A stretch of DNA of 64,000 nt from Guyanagaster necrorhizus (GCF_019112545.1 NW_025064891.1:708344-772343), one strand, 5' to 3'; numbered from the stretch's first letter, positions 25,504-38,433 are shown. Made by a program: numbers and translations. The notes: generated by a model from the sequence alone, not told the origin.

Positions 25504-25866
25504 GCAATTCTGCTGACTTGGCCATAATATTAAGTGGTATATCACATACAGATACTGGATGGACTGATACCATTTCTGTAGTACTACCTATATCTAAATT
25601 ATGTGTGCATTCAAATATACCTAATATCACCACTCAAATGTTGGAATCACCTAAAGAACAAACTCAATCATCTACAGGCTGAACAGAAGCAAAAAGCCTC
25701 ACTAGCTGGCTCAAGCCATTCAACACCAAATGGACTTGGCAAGCCATCAAAAACACAAAAGATGAAGCTGCAGCAAAAGCAATGCTCAAGAACTAGGTCT
25801 ATAAGACTCAAGCCAAAGAAGTCATCAACAACATGATCAAGAGAATAAAGAAGGCCAAATACTAAT
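25500..25866 (+). pseudogene. Start of pol (linker) of element F, cut by element G
   Basis: Reads SNSADLAIILSG, then PISKLCVHSNIPN and SLTSWLKPFNTKWTW, matching the pre-protease linker in E (19684-19334) and G (30240-30007). Element G interrupts it after AAATACTAAT; it continues at 33588. Confidence 0.75.
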
Positions 25867-26322
25867 TGTTAGGCCCAAGCATCACATGTGGTCAATCATG
25901 TGATAAACAGTTATCATCTTGCACTTTGGGTGATTGTCTGAGTCTACTGATGTGATTGAAGCAGTGTGTCATAAGGCTTTTGGATAGCTCAAGGATAGAA
26001 TGGTATGTATAAACTTTAGCTCGAAGCTGGGGTTTAGCTTGCTAGAGCTGTCCCCTTAAATACTGTACATATTCTGCTAATAATACTCTATGCTTATTGT
26101 GGGTTTCTTAGTGCATTGTGCTTGTTGTCCTTGGGCATTGCTACTATACATAAAAGGGATATTGTCTGTGTTATCCTTGGTTCCCAGGTCTAGTGGCAGA
26201 CTTGGTTTATTGTGCTGACCAATCTAACTCATGGCCCTAGGCACCAAGTTAGGTGCCTTGACTAAGCATAAATAGGGGTCACAAAGAGGATGAAAATAAA
26301 GAAAAAAGGGAAAATCATAATA
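25867..26322 (-). repeat. 3' LTR of element G
   Basis: 456 bases. RNA-start complement TTAGCTCGAAGCT at 26016-26028 on the + strand retains its CpG. The terminal CA is TA. Confidence 0.92.
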
Positions 26323-26355
26323 TTATCCCCTCCTTAAGACCATCATCCTGATGGC

Positions 26356-29300
26356 TTAATTTAGAGACAGTTTATAGTCATGTATGGCATTCTCTGCATC
26401 TATGTGTTTTTCATTCACCCACTGATTTGACTCTAATCTATATCCTTTCCAACTGATCAGATAGTCTATGGTTGTCATTATTCCACCTTCCTTTGCTTTA
26501 ACTTTGTAGAGCTTGTGGCCTAGAACTTGATCGATTTCATAGTGTTCTTCACCATCGATCAGGTCAGGAGGTGGAGGCAGTGGATGTTTCTGATTGAGAA
26601 AGACTGATGTGATATATGGTGAGAGTAGTGACTTGTTGAAGACATTATGAATTTTCCAAGCAGTAAGAAGACAGAGTTTATAGGTGCTAGCCTCCATCTT
26701 TGAGACGATGGGGAAGGGGCCTGTGCATTTGTCAGCCAGTTTGTGTTTTGAGCACGGTAGATGTAAATTCATAGTGTTTAGCCAGACTTTGTCATTGGTC
26801 ATATATGCCCATACTGTATGATGGTGTTTATCATATTGAGCCTTTATTGATGTGACAGCTTTCTTGAGTGCGGCTTTTGTTTCAGCATGTATCTTCTGCA
26901 TTATGGTGGCGAACTCTGTTGATGCAGGGGTTGTAGTTTGGCGGTGTTCAGTGTGAGTGATATTCAGGTGTCTTCTGAAGTTAACAAAGAAAGGAGTTTT
27001 CTCTGTCACTGAATGTACCTAGTTGTTATGTTGGAATACTGCAAGCACTAGCCACTCAGTCCAGTCATCTTGGTGGTAATTTATAAACAGTCAGAGATAT
27101 TTTTCTATCTCCTGGTTTGCTTATTCTGTTTGTCCATCAGTTTGCAGGTGATATGTGGTGGAGGCATTTCACTTGATATTCAAGAGTTGGTATAGGTCGT
27201 CTAGGAATTTGGAGACAAATTGAGAACCCTTGTCCAAAATGATTACTTGTAGTATGCCATATTTGGTATGGACTTTATCTCATAGGATTTTTGCTCACCC
27301 TTCCAAGAATAATTTAGTAGAGCAGAGTATAAGAATAATTGTTTTCAAGAACTGGTCAACTATCATGAGGATTGCATCATAGCCATTGCAATCAGGTAGC
27401 CCCATAATCATATTGACTGAAATATAGATCCATGGGGACAACAGTATTTTGTTTGGGTGTAAGGATGCAGTATGGAATTGTGTTGAAGCCTTCTCTCATT
27501 GACAGACCTCACATGCCTTAATGTATGCGACAACATTGTTCCCCATTTTAGACCACCAGTATTCCCGCAGGATGAGTTTCTTGGTTTTTGCAATGCCAGA
27601 ATGTCCAGCAGTTGTGTGGTCATGACAGGTAGCAATGATCCTCCCATGCAGGCTTCGCTTCCTGGGAATATAGATCCTCCTGTCATAATAGATCAATCCA
27701 TCCTTCCTTGTCATCCCTCTTTCATGGTTAAGGGATGGGGCTATCCTTTGGTCCCATTTGTGAGGATCTCAGGTTGCACTCTTGATTTGTTTGTGTATCT
27801 CCTTCTTTGTTGGTATTATCATGGCCCAGAAATGTTTGGATCATAACAATGTGACTCCCTCATTATTAGCCTTGCTCTGGTTGTAATCTGCTTGGCAGCT
27901 GAGAAGGTCAGCCTTCTTGTTGGCTGTTCCTGATTTATGATGTAGGGTGTATTGATACTGGCTGAGCTCTGTTACCCACTGAGCTTGCCAGTGGTTCAAT
28001 TTCTGGGGTTGGAAGTATCTGATATTTTGGTGGTCTGTCCATATCTCAAAGATTTTGGTAGCCTCTATGAAGTAATGGTGCCATTCCTCCAAGGCAAGCA
28101 TTATGGTGAGTAGCTTCTTGTCATATATTTTATAATTTCTTTCTGTGACAATGAGTGCTTTTGAAAAGAACATGACTGGACATCATCTTCCATCCTGCTT
28201 CTGTGAGAGTACTGCACCCATCGCCCCTTCACTTGAGTCTGCCTTGACTCGGAATCATCCTTCTTGGGATGGAATCATGAGTATGACATCTTTGGCCAAT
28301 CATCATTTTAGATCTTTGAATGTGGATCGCTGAAGGCTTCCCCAGATCCAAAGGGCATTACTGGTGAGTTAGATCATTGGTTGAACAATTTTGCTGTAGT
28401 CTCGGATAAACTATCGGTAGAAGTTAGTGAATCTGAGAAAGAATTGTAACTCCTTTTTGGTTGATTCTGGCCATTCAGTCACCTCTGCCACCTTGACAGG
28501 ATCCATTCTAATGCTTCCTTCACTGATAATCACCCTGAGATACTCTGTCTTGAGTATCTCAAATTTGCATTTTTCAGCTTTGAGGAATAGCTTATGTTTC
28601 CTTATAAGGGCCAGCACCTGTTGCACCAATCCCCTGTATTCCTCCTTTGTCTGTGACATAATTAAGATGTCATCTAAATAGATTATGACCTTTCCAGTGG
28701 TGATGAGATTCTTGAATATGTCATTCATCATCCATTAGAATGTTGCAGGAGAGTTGGTGAGTCCAAAAAATATAATGGTGGGCTCGAATAGTCTCCGATT
28801 TGTCCTGAAGGTGGCCTTTCATTCATCCCCTTCCTTGATTCGAATATTATTATACTCCCAGCAGACATCAAGCTTGGTATAATACTTAGCCCCTCAGAGT
28901 TTGTCTATTAACTCTGAAATCAAAGAAAGGGGGTACCAGTTTTTGATCATCATCTCATTCAGCTTCTGATAGTCCTGAACTGGCTGGAGTTTGCTGTTTT
29001 TCTTTTTTACAAAGAAAAATGGTGATACCATCAGAGATTTCAATGGTCGGATGCATCCACTGGATAAATTCTTGTCAAGAAATTTATCGAGCTTCTGTTG
29101 TTCCTGAATGCTAAGGGGGTAAGTTTTGCAATCCAGATTGGCATTGGCATTTGGGACTAGCTTAATTGCATGATCCCAAGGTTTTGGGGCAGAGAGTTCA
29201 TCAAAACTCTCCTTCTCGAAGAGGTCTCAGTAATCTCATGCCCATTCCAGTACTATCTCTTCAAACATCTTCTCCATCCTCCCCTTATTGGCCTTCACTG

Positions 29301-30240
29301 CCAGGTTATTGGCATGATGGATGGCTCGAATGTGAATCTCCTTTTGCAGATCTATAGTGAGGATTATTTTCCTGTCCTCCATTTCTTCATCCCATCTGTC
29401 TTCTGGGTCTTTGTCAGGCAATTCAAATGAGGTTTTTTGGCATTGGCACTGAGCAAAGGTGATTCACTTGATCTTTCAGTTTATGAGCAGATTATGCTGT
29501 ATGAGCCAGTCATAGCCAAGGAACACCTTCTTGGTTCCCAGATCAGTCACCATCAGGTTGATTCATTCAGAATGATCCCCGATGATGAGTCGGAGTTCAA
29601 TAAACTCAGTTATTGAGCCAGCTTGATTCTTTGTCCTGTCAGTGTTATAGACTGAGATGGGGACTGTGGTGGTCCTAATTGGGAGTTTGTTTTTGGCGAT
29701 GAAGGCTTGATTTATTGAACTTCCTGTGCATCCACTATCGATTAGGGCAGTTACTGAGTATGTGGATCAGAAAGTCAGGGTCTTGATCTGAACCTTGGTT
29801 GTCAAATCCCTTTCAGAAGTCTTAGTATATTGAATGAATCTTTAAGGTCCATGCAGTTCATGCAGCTATTCAAGGGCCCTACTGTGTTTGGCCCTTCTGA
29901 TCTCTTCTACTATTTCATTGGTTGCTTCCTTAGTTTGAGTTTAGTGTATCCAGGTTTTTAATATGGCTATGGTGGCTGTTTGATCCTTTGCTTCTTTGAT
30001 GGCTCTCTAGGTCCATTCAGTGTCAAATGGCTTGAGCCAGTTCATGGGGCTCTCTGCCCTTGTTCGGCTCATGGGCAATTGAGTCTTAGTTTGTGATTCA
30101 GAGGTGTGTGTAATAGTTGATTGGGATATAGCTGAATGTGTAGATAAAGTGGAGGTAACTACAGGGGTAATATAAGTCCAGCTAGTGGCTATAGGAGGCA
30201 CACCTCTTGATTGCTTGGCCAGTCCAGTGGAATCGCTCAC
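26356..30240 (-). pseudogene. pol pseudogene of element G (PR, RT, RNase H, integrase, chromodomain)
   Basis: From GTG 30240 to the stop at 26356 is 1295 codons in one frame, broken only by in-frame stops. Linker (SDSTGLAKQ). Protease ALIDSGCTGSSINQAF at 29720-29760 with an intact DSG. RT 29421-28411: YLDD at 28669-28680. RNase H 28173-27841, keeping KKLLTIMLA and WTDHQNIRYF. Integrase zinc finger at 27714-27496 (HDHTTAGHSG, then CEVCQ), core about 27450-27010. The last open stretch (27009-26356, 217 aa) holds the integrase C-terminal domain and a chromodomain (YEIDQVLGHKLYKV, DYLISWKGY). It is nearer to function than any other family-2 pol here, but dead. Confidence 0.92.
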
Positions 30241-31130
30241 TGGCTAGCTTTGTCTTTTAACTCTTTGACCTTGGTTTCCTTTCCCAGATCCTCTTCTTCC
30301 TTCTGGAGTTCAGTGATTTGTGCCTGTATGTCTTCACAGGTTTGCTTCTTTTTTGGGCAGTCCTTGGCTATGTGTCCCTTTTGCCTGCAGTTGAAACACT
30401 TTCCTTTCTTCTTCATCTGATCGATGTCTATCAGCTTCCCTGTTCTGGTGTATGTAGTGCTAGTTCCTGTCTTCTGGCTCTTATAGGTTAGGGCTGTTGA
30501 GGATCCCAATGATTTTCTGGCAGTTTACCCCAATTTGCTTGGGGTTGGTGGAGTTGGCCTTTTCGAAGTTTCTTGTAAGGTCATCAATTCTGCTTTCTGC
30601 CTTTGTTGTTCCTTATACATCTCAATGATTCATTCTTTCCACTCATCATAACTATAGGGCATCAGGATTTTGACACCCATTGTAGAGATCATTGTGAGGT
30701 ATGAAGGGAGAACTCCTCGTTTGAGGGCCTCAACTATTCTGCTGTCATTGGCCACATTATCTCATATTCCTGCCAACTTGGTGAGCCTTTCCAACTCATC
30801 AAAGTAGTCTGTGGCCACTTTATCTCCCATCTTGTATTCCTTGATCTTTTGTTTATGCACTTCCTGCACTATAGGGTCAATAAATTTGTCATTTAACATT
30901 TGTTTGAATACTGGCCAGGAGGGATACCGATAGTGCTCCCTTATAGTTGATCAGAAGTTTGAGGAGATAAGAATCCACCACATCTTCACCTTCTCTTCTA
31001 AGTAAGAGGTGGTGAAGGCCACTTTGCTCATGTCGGTTCCTAGATACCTGATGTAGACCTTGAAGTACTGTTCAGTCTACTAGGAATCTGTCAATATCAT
31101 CAGATGCTTCTTTAAAGGGGCAGGGCTTTC
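30237..31130 (-). pseudogene. gag pseudogene of element G
   Basis: The nucleocapsid is intact in the ORF 30509-30237: IDIDQMKKKGKCFNCRQKG and HIAKDCPKKK form one CX2CX4HX4C knuckle, followed by a charged helix (IQAQITELQKEEEDLGKETK). Upstream (30540-31130) is the capsid with stops: the regions equivalent to FKVYIRYLGTDMSKVAF and to the YDEW..EMYKEQQRQK helix are legible. Gag ends in TGA (30239-30237) and pol starts in the overlapping -1 frame. Confidence 0.85.
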
Positions 31131-33115
31131 AGAGGAGGTCCAGGCAGCACTGAAGGATGTCCCTCCAGAAGTTGGCTGCTCTTGCCAGTCCACAGATTTT
31201 GAAATCCTCCTTCCGGCTGAGAGTGTTGCCTAGTTAGCTGGGTTGCCATGGCTTGGGCATGTTGATCGGCAACTGAAAGTCCACTTTGGATTGATGGGGC
31301 CTGGTATATGGCTCATTGCAGGGTTACTGGAGGGGTTGATGGCATTGGTGGTATGGGTGATGTGGTTTGATATGCCAATGGTCAGCAGATGGGGTACTCT
31401 GGGTGCTGTCAATTGTACTGTTGAGCAGCATAGTCTGTTGCTGCCCACCTTAGAATTTCTGTTTGTTTGTTAGTATTGGAATGCAAATATAATTGTCTCA
31501 TTTGTGATACTGCCCATGCAGTATCATGCCATAAGAAATTTACTCTGCACAGGTAGTACTCCTGGTACTCCCATGCTCTTTCCTCCTGTGCCAATCTTTC
31601 GACTTCTTCATAGTCTGTTTCTTCTGATGAATCATATGGTGGTTCCCTGGGAGGATCACTGCTCCCTGCCTCTTCTTTCTTGTTGTCATCATCCTCCTTG
31701 AGGAGGGAATCAATGGGCCAGTCATAGATACTCTCCATGATCTCTTGCTGTATTGTTGCTTTGCTCTCTTGGCTGGGTACTCAGGCCCTCAGTGGGAGAT
31801 ACTGAAACATTTCTGTAGACAGAGGCAGGTCTGCTTCCAATGCTGGGATTATATCAGTTCCCCCCCATAGCTCTTGCTGCCTCCACTCACTTGTGATAGA
31901 GGCAGATGTTGTTTTGGTAGTCATTGTCAATAAGCTGCCCAACAACTTGGCTTCCAAGAAAGCCTTAGAGGGCACAAGTGGAGATGTGGGCAGTGCCAGG
32001 GGTTCATAGTCCATAGTGCCCAAGGATAGACTCATCACTTCTGAAAGTGGAGTCTGTGCTGGGGGTTTGCAAGGGAGGGGGGATACTGGAGAGTCAGAGG
32101 ACTCCTGTATCATCTGGTCTGTGTGCCATTAGCCCAATACTCTGGGATTCCACTGCTTAGGGTACTGGGTTCTCTGAAGATGGGAGCTGTAGCTGAGGGG
32201 TTGGCTTGTATGGGTGCAAGGACACTGGCGACCTCAGGGTGGAGTCCATACCAGTTGCTAATATTGGCCCTTTTCAGTTGGGCCCTCTCTATCTCTCACT
32301 GCTCATTCCTGTAGTGCTCATCATACTGCACAGCCTCTTGCCTCTGCTGCTCATGCTGGCTTTCTGGCTCTGTACATACTGGCTGTGGCTCATCCCACCA
32401 CCTTTGCTCCTCCTGTTGAATGGCATCATCATAGTTGAAGAGAATGGTAAAGTCCCAGGCTGGGAAGTACCAGTAGATGGTTTCTTTCCATACTTGTCAT
32501 CACTGCTCTTCATTGTTTGGAGGGGCAGGGGCTAGTAGGCTGGCTTCAAGGAGGTTGGTTGCTAGATCACTGAGCCAGCTGAGGGGCATCGAGAGAGTCC
32601 CTGGCATAGTCAGCAATCTCATGGGTTCAGAAGGCAGTAGAGGGGGAGAGGGACTGGTGGAAGAAATCCTCTGAGATATCTTTGTCTTCATGGTTAGAGG
32701 GAGATCCTAGAATGAGGATCCCCTATCATCCTGAGATGCTAGCATTCTGGTTTCTGGGTTGAGGGTGGAGCTGTCCTCTCTCTTTTTCTTCACCATTCCC
32801 CAGATGCATGCTGCTAGACCTGGCTTCTGAGGGCTGATAGGTTGTTCATCAGGATTCAGAGATGTCATAGAGCAGGAGGTTGGGGGTTATATTTCGTAGA
32901 ATCTCTTGGATTTGTAGAAATTCATTGTAATGTCAGAGAGCCTAGATAGTGATTGAATGGCATCCCTGGCACAGCTGGATGATCACCAATAATCCTATCA
33001 ATATTCTGATGATAGAAGAAAGGAGTTCAAAGAACTTGTGGTCAAAATTCAGGTCAGTAGAGGTTGTAGGGGGCATTTAGTTTCTCAGCACAATTGAGCT
33101 TGAGAAAGGAAAGTC
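31131..33115 (-). pseudogene. Leader / gag N-terminal extension of element G
   Basis: Collinear with the leader of E. Open stretches include 31738-31409 (DWPIDSLLKEDDDNKKEEAG, EEVERLAQEERAWEYQEYYL, FLWHDTAWAVSQMRQLYLHS), 32113-31781, 32513-32289 and 32691-32500. The first ATG after the primer site (near 33077) opens MPPTTSTDLNFDHKFFELL and a hydrophobic run ILIGLLVIIQLCQG. An acidic patch and Pro/Ser-rich segments dominate. No known domain is recognised. Confidence 0.5.
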
Positions 33116-33131
33116 AAAGCTTCAAGCTAAT
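33116..33131 (-). other. Self-priming primer-binding site of element G
   Basis: On the element strand ATTAGCTTGAAGCTTT follows the LTR. It pairs with AGCTTCGAGCTAA of its 3' LTR except at one decayed CpG. Confidence 0.75.
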
Positions 33132-33587
33132 TGTTAGGCCTAAGTGTCATGTGCAGTCAATCACATGATAAACAGTCGTCACCTTGCACTTTGGGTGATT
33201 GTCTGAGTCCACTGATGTGATTGAAGCAGTGTGTCACAAAGCTTTCGGATAGCTCAAGAATAGAATGGTATATATAAACTTTAGCTCAAAGCTGAGATTT
33301 AACTTACTAGAGCTGTCCTCTTAAATACTGTACATGTTCTGCTAATAATACTCTATGCTTATTGTGGGTTTCTTGGTGCATTGTGCTTGTTGTCCTTGGA
33401 CATTGCTACTGTACATAAAAGAGATATTGTCTGTGTCATCCTTGGTTTCCAGGTCTAATGGCAGACTTGGTTTATTATGCTGACTAATTCAACTCATGGC
33501 CCTAGGCACCAAGTTAGGTACCTTGACTAAGCATAAATAGGGGTCACAAAGGGGATGAAAATGAAGAAAAAGGGGAAAATCATAACA
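33132..33587 (-). repeat. 5' LTR of element G
   Basis: 456 bases, TGTTAGGCCT...ATCATAACA on the + strand, same length as its partner. Confidence 0.93.
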
Positions 33588-36500
33588 TTATTAGGCCCTA
33601 GAATAGCTTGATGAGCTTTAGAGACCATGGAAGTTTATCCAATGATCTAAAACCCCAGGCCAAGGCTTAGATCAAGACACTCACATCTCAAAGTACTCAT
33701 GCAGTAACTGCTTTAATCAACAGCAGCTGCATCAGTAGCTCAATTAATTGTGCTTTTGTTATCAAGCACAAATTACCCACTCAGGCCACTGTAGCTCCAA
33801 TTCCAGTTTATAATGTGGATGGGACAAAGAACCAGGCTGGTTCAATTACTGAATTTATTGAGCTCAGACTCATAATTGGAGATCATTCCAAATGAATTAA
33901 TTTAGCTATAATCAACCTCAGGACTAAGGAGGTCTTTCTTGATCATGACTGGCTTATCTGCCACAATCTGCTCATTAACTGGAAGACCAGTTGAATCACA
34001 TTCACCTAATGCTGATGTTAAAAAATTCTATTTGAACTATCTGATGATCCTAAGGACTAATGGAATGAGGAGATAGAGGATGGCAAGATCATTCTCACTG
34101 TTGACCTGCAAAAAGCTATATATATTTGGGTGATGCATCATGTGAATAACTTGGTGGCTAAGGCTAATGCAGAAAAGGATGAGAAGACATTCAAAGAGAT
34201 GGTGCCAGAGTGAGCATGAGACTATCAGGACTTATTCAACAAGGAAAGTTTTAACAAACTACCTGACTCAAAACTATGAGACCATGCCATAGAGCTGGTC
34301 TCCAATGCAAACACCAATTTAGACTGCAAGACATACTCTCTTGGTATCAATGAATAACAAGAGCTTGACAAGTTCTTGGATAAGAACTTGTCCAGTAGAT
34401 GCATATAGCCATCAAAGTCCTCAATGGCCTCACCCTTCTTCTTTGTCAAAAAGAAGGATGGCAAACTCTGACCAGTATAAGATTATCAGAAGCTCAATGA
34501 AATGACAATCAAGAATTATTATCTGCTTTCACTGATCTCCAAATTAATGAACAAGCTCCATGGTGCCTAATACTATACTAAACTGGACATCCACTAAGGC
34601 TATAACAATGTACAGATCAAAGAAGGCAATGAATGAAAGGCCACCTTCTGCACAAACCATAGGCTGTTCAAGCCCATAGTGATGTTCTTCAGCCTTACCA
34701 ATTCATCAGCAACCTTCCAATGGATGATGAATAATATATTCAAGGATCTCATTGCTACTGAAAAGGTCACTATTTATTTGGATGACATCCTCATCATGTC
34801 CAAAACAAAGGAGGAACATTGATGACTAGTACAACAAATACTAGTCCTTATGAGAAAACACAAACTATTTCTCAAAGCAGAGAAATACAAGTTTGAGATA
34901 CTTGAAACCAAGTATCTCAGGGTCATCATTAGCAAAGAGAATATTTGAATGGACCCTATCAAAGTAGCAGAGATTATAGAATGGCCAGAGCCAACCAAAA
35001 AGAAAGAGCTATAATCCTTTCTTGACTTCACTAACTTCTACTAATACTTTATTCAGGACTATAATAAAATAGTCCATCCTATGATGCAATTAACTGGCAA
35101 CATGCCCTGGACATAGGGTTCATCCCAACAATCAGCATTTGACAATCTCAAATGATAGTTATCAAAAGATATAGTTCTCACTATCTCAACTCAGGATGGG
35201 AGGTTCTGCATTAAGGCTGACTCAAGCAAAGATGCCATTGGTGCTGTACTCTCCCAAGAACAAGATGGCTAATAGCATCCAGTTGCATTCCTCTCTAAGG
35301 CACTAATCATTACAGAATGCAACTATGAAATATATGACAAGGAGTTACTTGCTATAATACTTGCTCTAAAAGAGTAGCAGCATTACTTGATTGGTGCTGT
35401 TGAAGTTTTTGAGATCCAGACAGATCATCAAAACTTATAATACTTCCAACAGTCACAAAAGCTAAACCACCAACAAGCCAAATGGGTGACTAAATTTAGC
35501 TAATACCAATATACACTGCACTATAAGGTGGGTGCAGCAAATAAGAAAACCAACCTTTTCAGCTAGTAGACTGATCATGACCAAGAAGAGAACAATAAAG
35601 AAGTAATATTATTAAAGTCTGAACATTTCTGGGTGATGATAATACTGATTGAAGAGGAGATCCACAAGCAGATTAAGAGCACTATAAGGGATACAAAGAA
35701 GTGAGACCAATGCATGGTCCCATCTCTTAATCATGAGCATAGGATGACAAAGAAAGATGGGATGATCCACTATGATAGGCAAATCTACATCTCAAGAGAC
35801 AAGGCTCTTCATAGCAAAATTATCACCACATACTATGATTATGCAACTGCCAGTCACCCAGACATTGTGAAGGCCAAGGAGCTTATCTTACAAGAATATT
35901 AGTGGCCAAAAATGGGTATTGACATTACTCAATATGTTAAGGCATGTGAAGTTTGCTAATAAAGCAAATCTTTGATACAACTATGTGTGATGCTCTTTTA
36001 TCTGAACAAGATACTATCATCACCATAGACTCATATTTTGGTAGATATGATCATCAGACTATCAGACTATAGCAGCTATGATGCTATCATTATTATAGTT
36101 GATTGATTCTCTAAAGCAATCATCCTGATCATCTGTTTTACAGAACTAACCTCTGAGAGATAGACAAAGATTTTATATGACAAGATATATGCCAAATATA
36201 GTATATCCCAAGTCATGATCTCAGACAGAGGATCTCAATTCATATCTAAATTTCTAGACAACTTATATTATCTCTTGAACATCAAATGAAATGCATTCAC
36301 TGCCTACCATCTACAAACTGATAGCCAAACAGAACAGACTAACAAAGAGATAGAAAAATACCTCCATCTCTTTATCAATTACCAACAGGATGACTGGATA
36401 GAATGGCTGGCTCTTGCTGCCTTCCAATACAACAACTAAGTTCACTCAGTCACCGGTAAGACCTCGTTTTTTTATCAATCACAGACAATATCCCAATGTC

Positions 36501-37103
36501 ACTTAGACCAAATGACACTATACTATGACACCCACATCTACTGGCTTTGCCATAACCATGGCAAAAATCCATGATAAAACCAAGATGGCACTTGAAAAGG
36601 CTATAACAATGATGAAAAAGTAATATAACAAATACCATCATACTGCTTATGAATATTCAGTCAACAACAAGGTTTGACTGGATATCACAAATCTTTATCT
36701 CCCATGACCAAAACAGAAACTCACTGATAAATGCATAGGCCCATTCTCAGTCTTTATCAAAATTGGCAAATCCATCTACAAATTGCAACTTCTAACAACT
36801 TGGAAGATACACAATGTCTTTAATGAAACATTATTGACACTATACATTGTGTTGGCATTTTTCAACCAGAAGTGACCACTGCTTCTGCTACCAGACTTGA
36901 TTGACAATAAAGAATATTATAAAGTTGATCAGGTATTAAACTACAAATTACAAAAAATCAAGGCAAAAAGCAGCAGAATAATCACTACAGTTGACTATTT
37001 AGTCAGCTGAAAGAGTTATAGACCTGAATCAAACCAATGGGTTAATAAATGACATATGAATATCAATGATGTAATATATGACTATAAACAGGCATTGAAC
37101 TGA
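33588..37103 (+). pseudogene. pol pseudogene of element F, main part
   Basis: It continues from 25866 after element G. Protease near 33715 (ALINSSCISSSINCAF, DSG lost), RT about 34200-35090 with YLDD at about 34777, RNase H about 35150-35580, integrase zinc finger about 35800-35960 and core about 36050-36350 (SDRGSQF retained; the Glu block reads TDSQTEQTN). The chromodomain (about 36910-37080: YYKVDQVLNYKLQKI, DYLVS*KSYRPESNQWVN) ends at TGA near 37103. Many stops. Confidence 0.87.
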
Positions 37104-37219
37104 TATTTTATTAGTCAATATCTTCATAAATCTTATAAGAAGAGCAGATTATCTGCTCTTAGACACTAAAACTTATTCCTAAATTAGCCATCAGGATGAT
37201 AGTCTTAAAGAGAGAGTAA
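37104..37219 (+). other. 3' untranslated segment and polypurine tract of element F
   Basis: A perfect 10-base inverted repeat with a one-base loop lies at 37140-37160 (arms AAGAGCAGAT and ATCTGCTCTT). The polypurine tract CTTAAAGAGAGAGTAA (37204-37219) abuts the LTR. Confidence 0.65.
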
Positions 37220-37686
37220 TATTATGATTTTTCCTTTTATTTTTTATTTGAGGGATTAACCCCTATCTTTGATTAGTCAGAGCTTAGACTAGCACTTAGG
37301 ACCATGAGATAGGCTTAGTCATCACAACAATGCTTAGTCAGTCATTGTCCTTCAATATAATGGTAATCACTTGATAACAAACAATACTCTTTTGTAGATA
37401 GCTTAATAATACTAAACAAAATGCTTTATAGTGCCAGGATGCACAATTAAGTAGTTATATCTATAGAATGGATGATGACTGGTATATAAGTAGTGTAGCT
37501 CTCACTGTAGTATCTCCAACTTTGAGCTAAAGTTTATTCTTCATACTATTTTATCTCAAGCTAATCTAAAGACCTTAAGATATAAAGCCATATAACATAT
37601 CAAGTGAACTCTGATATCATCTGTCCAAAGTGTGAGACAGCATCAGTTTATCATGTGTACAGGTTATATGTCATTTAAGCTTAACA
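37220..37686 (+). repeat. 3' LTR of element F
   Basis: 467 bases, TATTATGATTTTT...GCTTAACA. TATATAAG at 37483-37490, predicted RNA start ACTTTGAGCTAA at 37519-37530. Followed by the ATGAC duplication. Confidence 0.92.
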
Positions 37687-38433
37687 ATGACCATGCAACT
37701 GCCAGTCATCCAGATATTACCAAGACCAAGGAATTAATTCTATGCAAATATTGATGGCTGAAGATGGGTATTGACATCATCTAATATGTCAAAGCATGTA
37801 AGGTTTGTCAACAAGACAAATCCTCAACATAATTATAGGCTACTCTATTTTATCCAAACAAGATCCTATTGTCACTATGGATTCATATTTTGGTCAATAT
37901 GATCACTGGATTATCAGACTGCAATGGCTATAATGCCATCCTCATCATAGTCAATTGGTTTTTGAAGGTGATCATACTGATCACTTGTTTGATGGAATTA
38001 ATATCAGAGAGGTGAGTGAAAATCCTGTGAGATGAGGTTTACACTAAATATGAAATGTCCCAAATGATTATCTCAGACAAAGGACCACAATTCATATTCA
38101 AGTTCTTAGACAATTTATATCACCTACTCAATATCAAATAAAATATATCTATCATCTATTATCTGCAGATGAATGGACAGACAGAACAAGCAAATTGAGA
38201 GATGGAGAAATATCTCTACCTTTTCATCAACTATCACCAAGATGACTGGGTTGAATAGTTGGCACTGGCTGCTTTTTAATATAACAACTGAATCTATTTA
38301 GCCATGAGCAAGATGCTATTCTTTATAAACCACAGCCATCATCCTCATATCACCCAAACTGAACACACCCACACCATAATGCCTGTCTTAATGGATTTCA
38401 TTACAACCATGATAAAAATTCATGCTGAGACTT
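37687..38433 (+). pseudogene. pol pseudogene of element D, second part (integrase)
   Basis: Starts with ATGACCATGCAACTGCC, the exact continuation of 14325. Integrase zinc finger (CKVCQQDK near 37798), core with ISDKGPQF near 38060 (second Asp kept) and the MNGQTEQAN block near 38172, which keeps the third catalytic Glu. It is cut at 38433 in the integrase C-terminal region by element M. Stops are interspersed. Confidence 0.85.

Larger units (their letters stand above)
25867..33587 (-). mobile_element. Family 2 element G, full length
   Basis: 7.7 kb in reverse orientation with two 456-base LTRs (25867-26322, 33132-33587) that differ at about 41 positions by eye, all transitions, no indels. 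Flanks CTAAT and TTATT fit a mutated CTATT duplication, since the uninterrupted site in D (12051 on) aligns as one run. It is the best-preserved family-2 copy: protease DSG, RT YLDD, zinc knuckle and chromodomain are all legible. Confidence 0.93.
14326..37686 (+). mobile_element. Family 2 element F, full length, containing E and G
   Basis: LTRs are at 14326-14738 and 37220-37686, with a perfect 5-base duplication ATGAC on both sides. With E (15333-23429) and G (25867-33587) set aside, F is a complete old element of about 7.5 kb: leader, gag, protease, RT, RNase H, integrase, chromodomain. It is older than the two insertions it carries, as its LTRs also differ by indels (413 and 467 bases). 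Confidence 0.92.
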
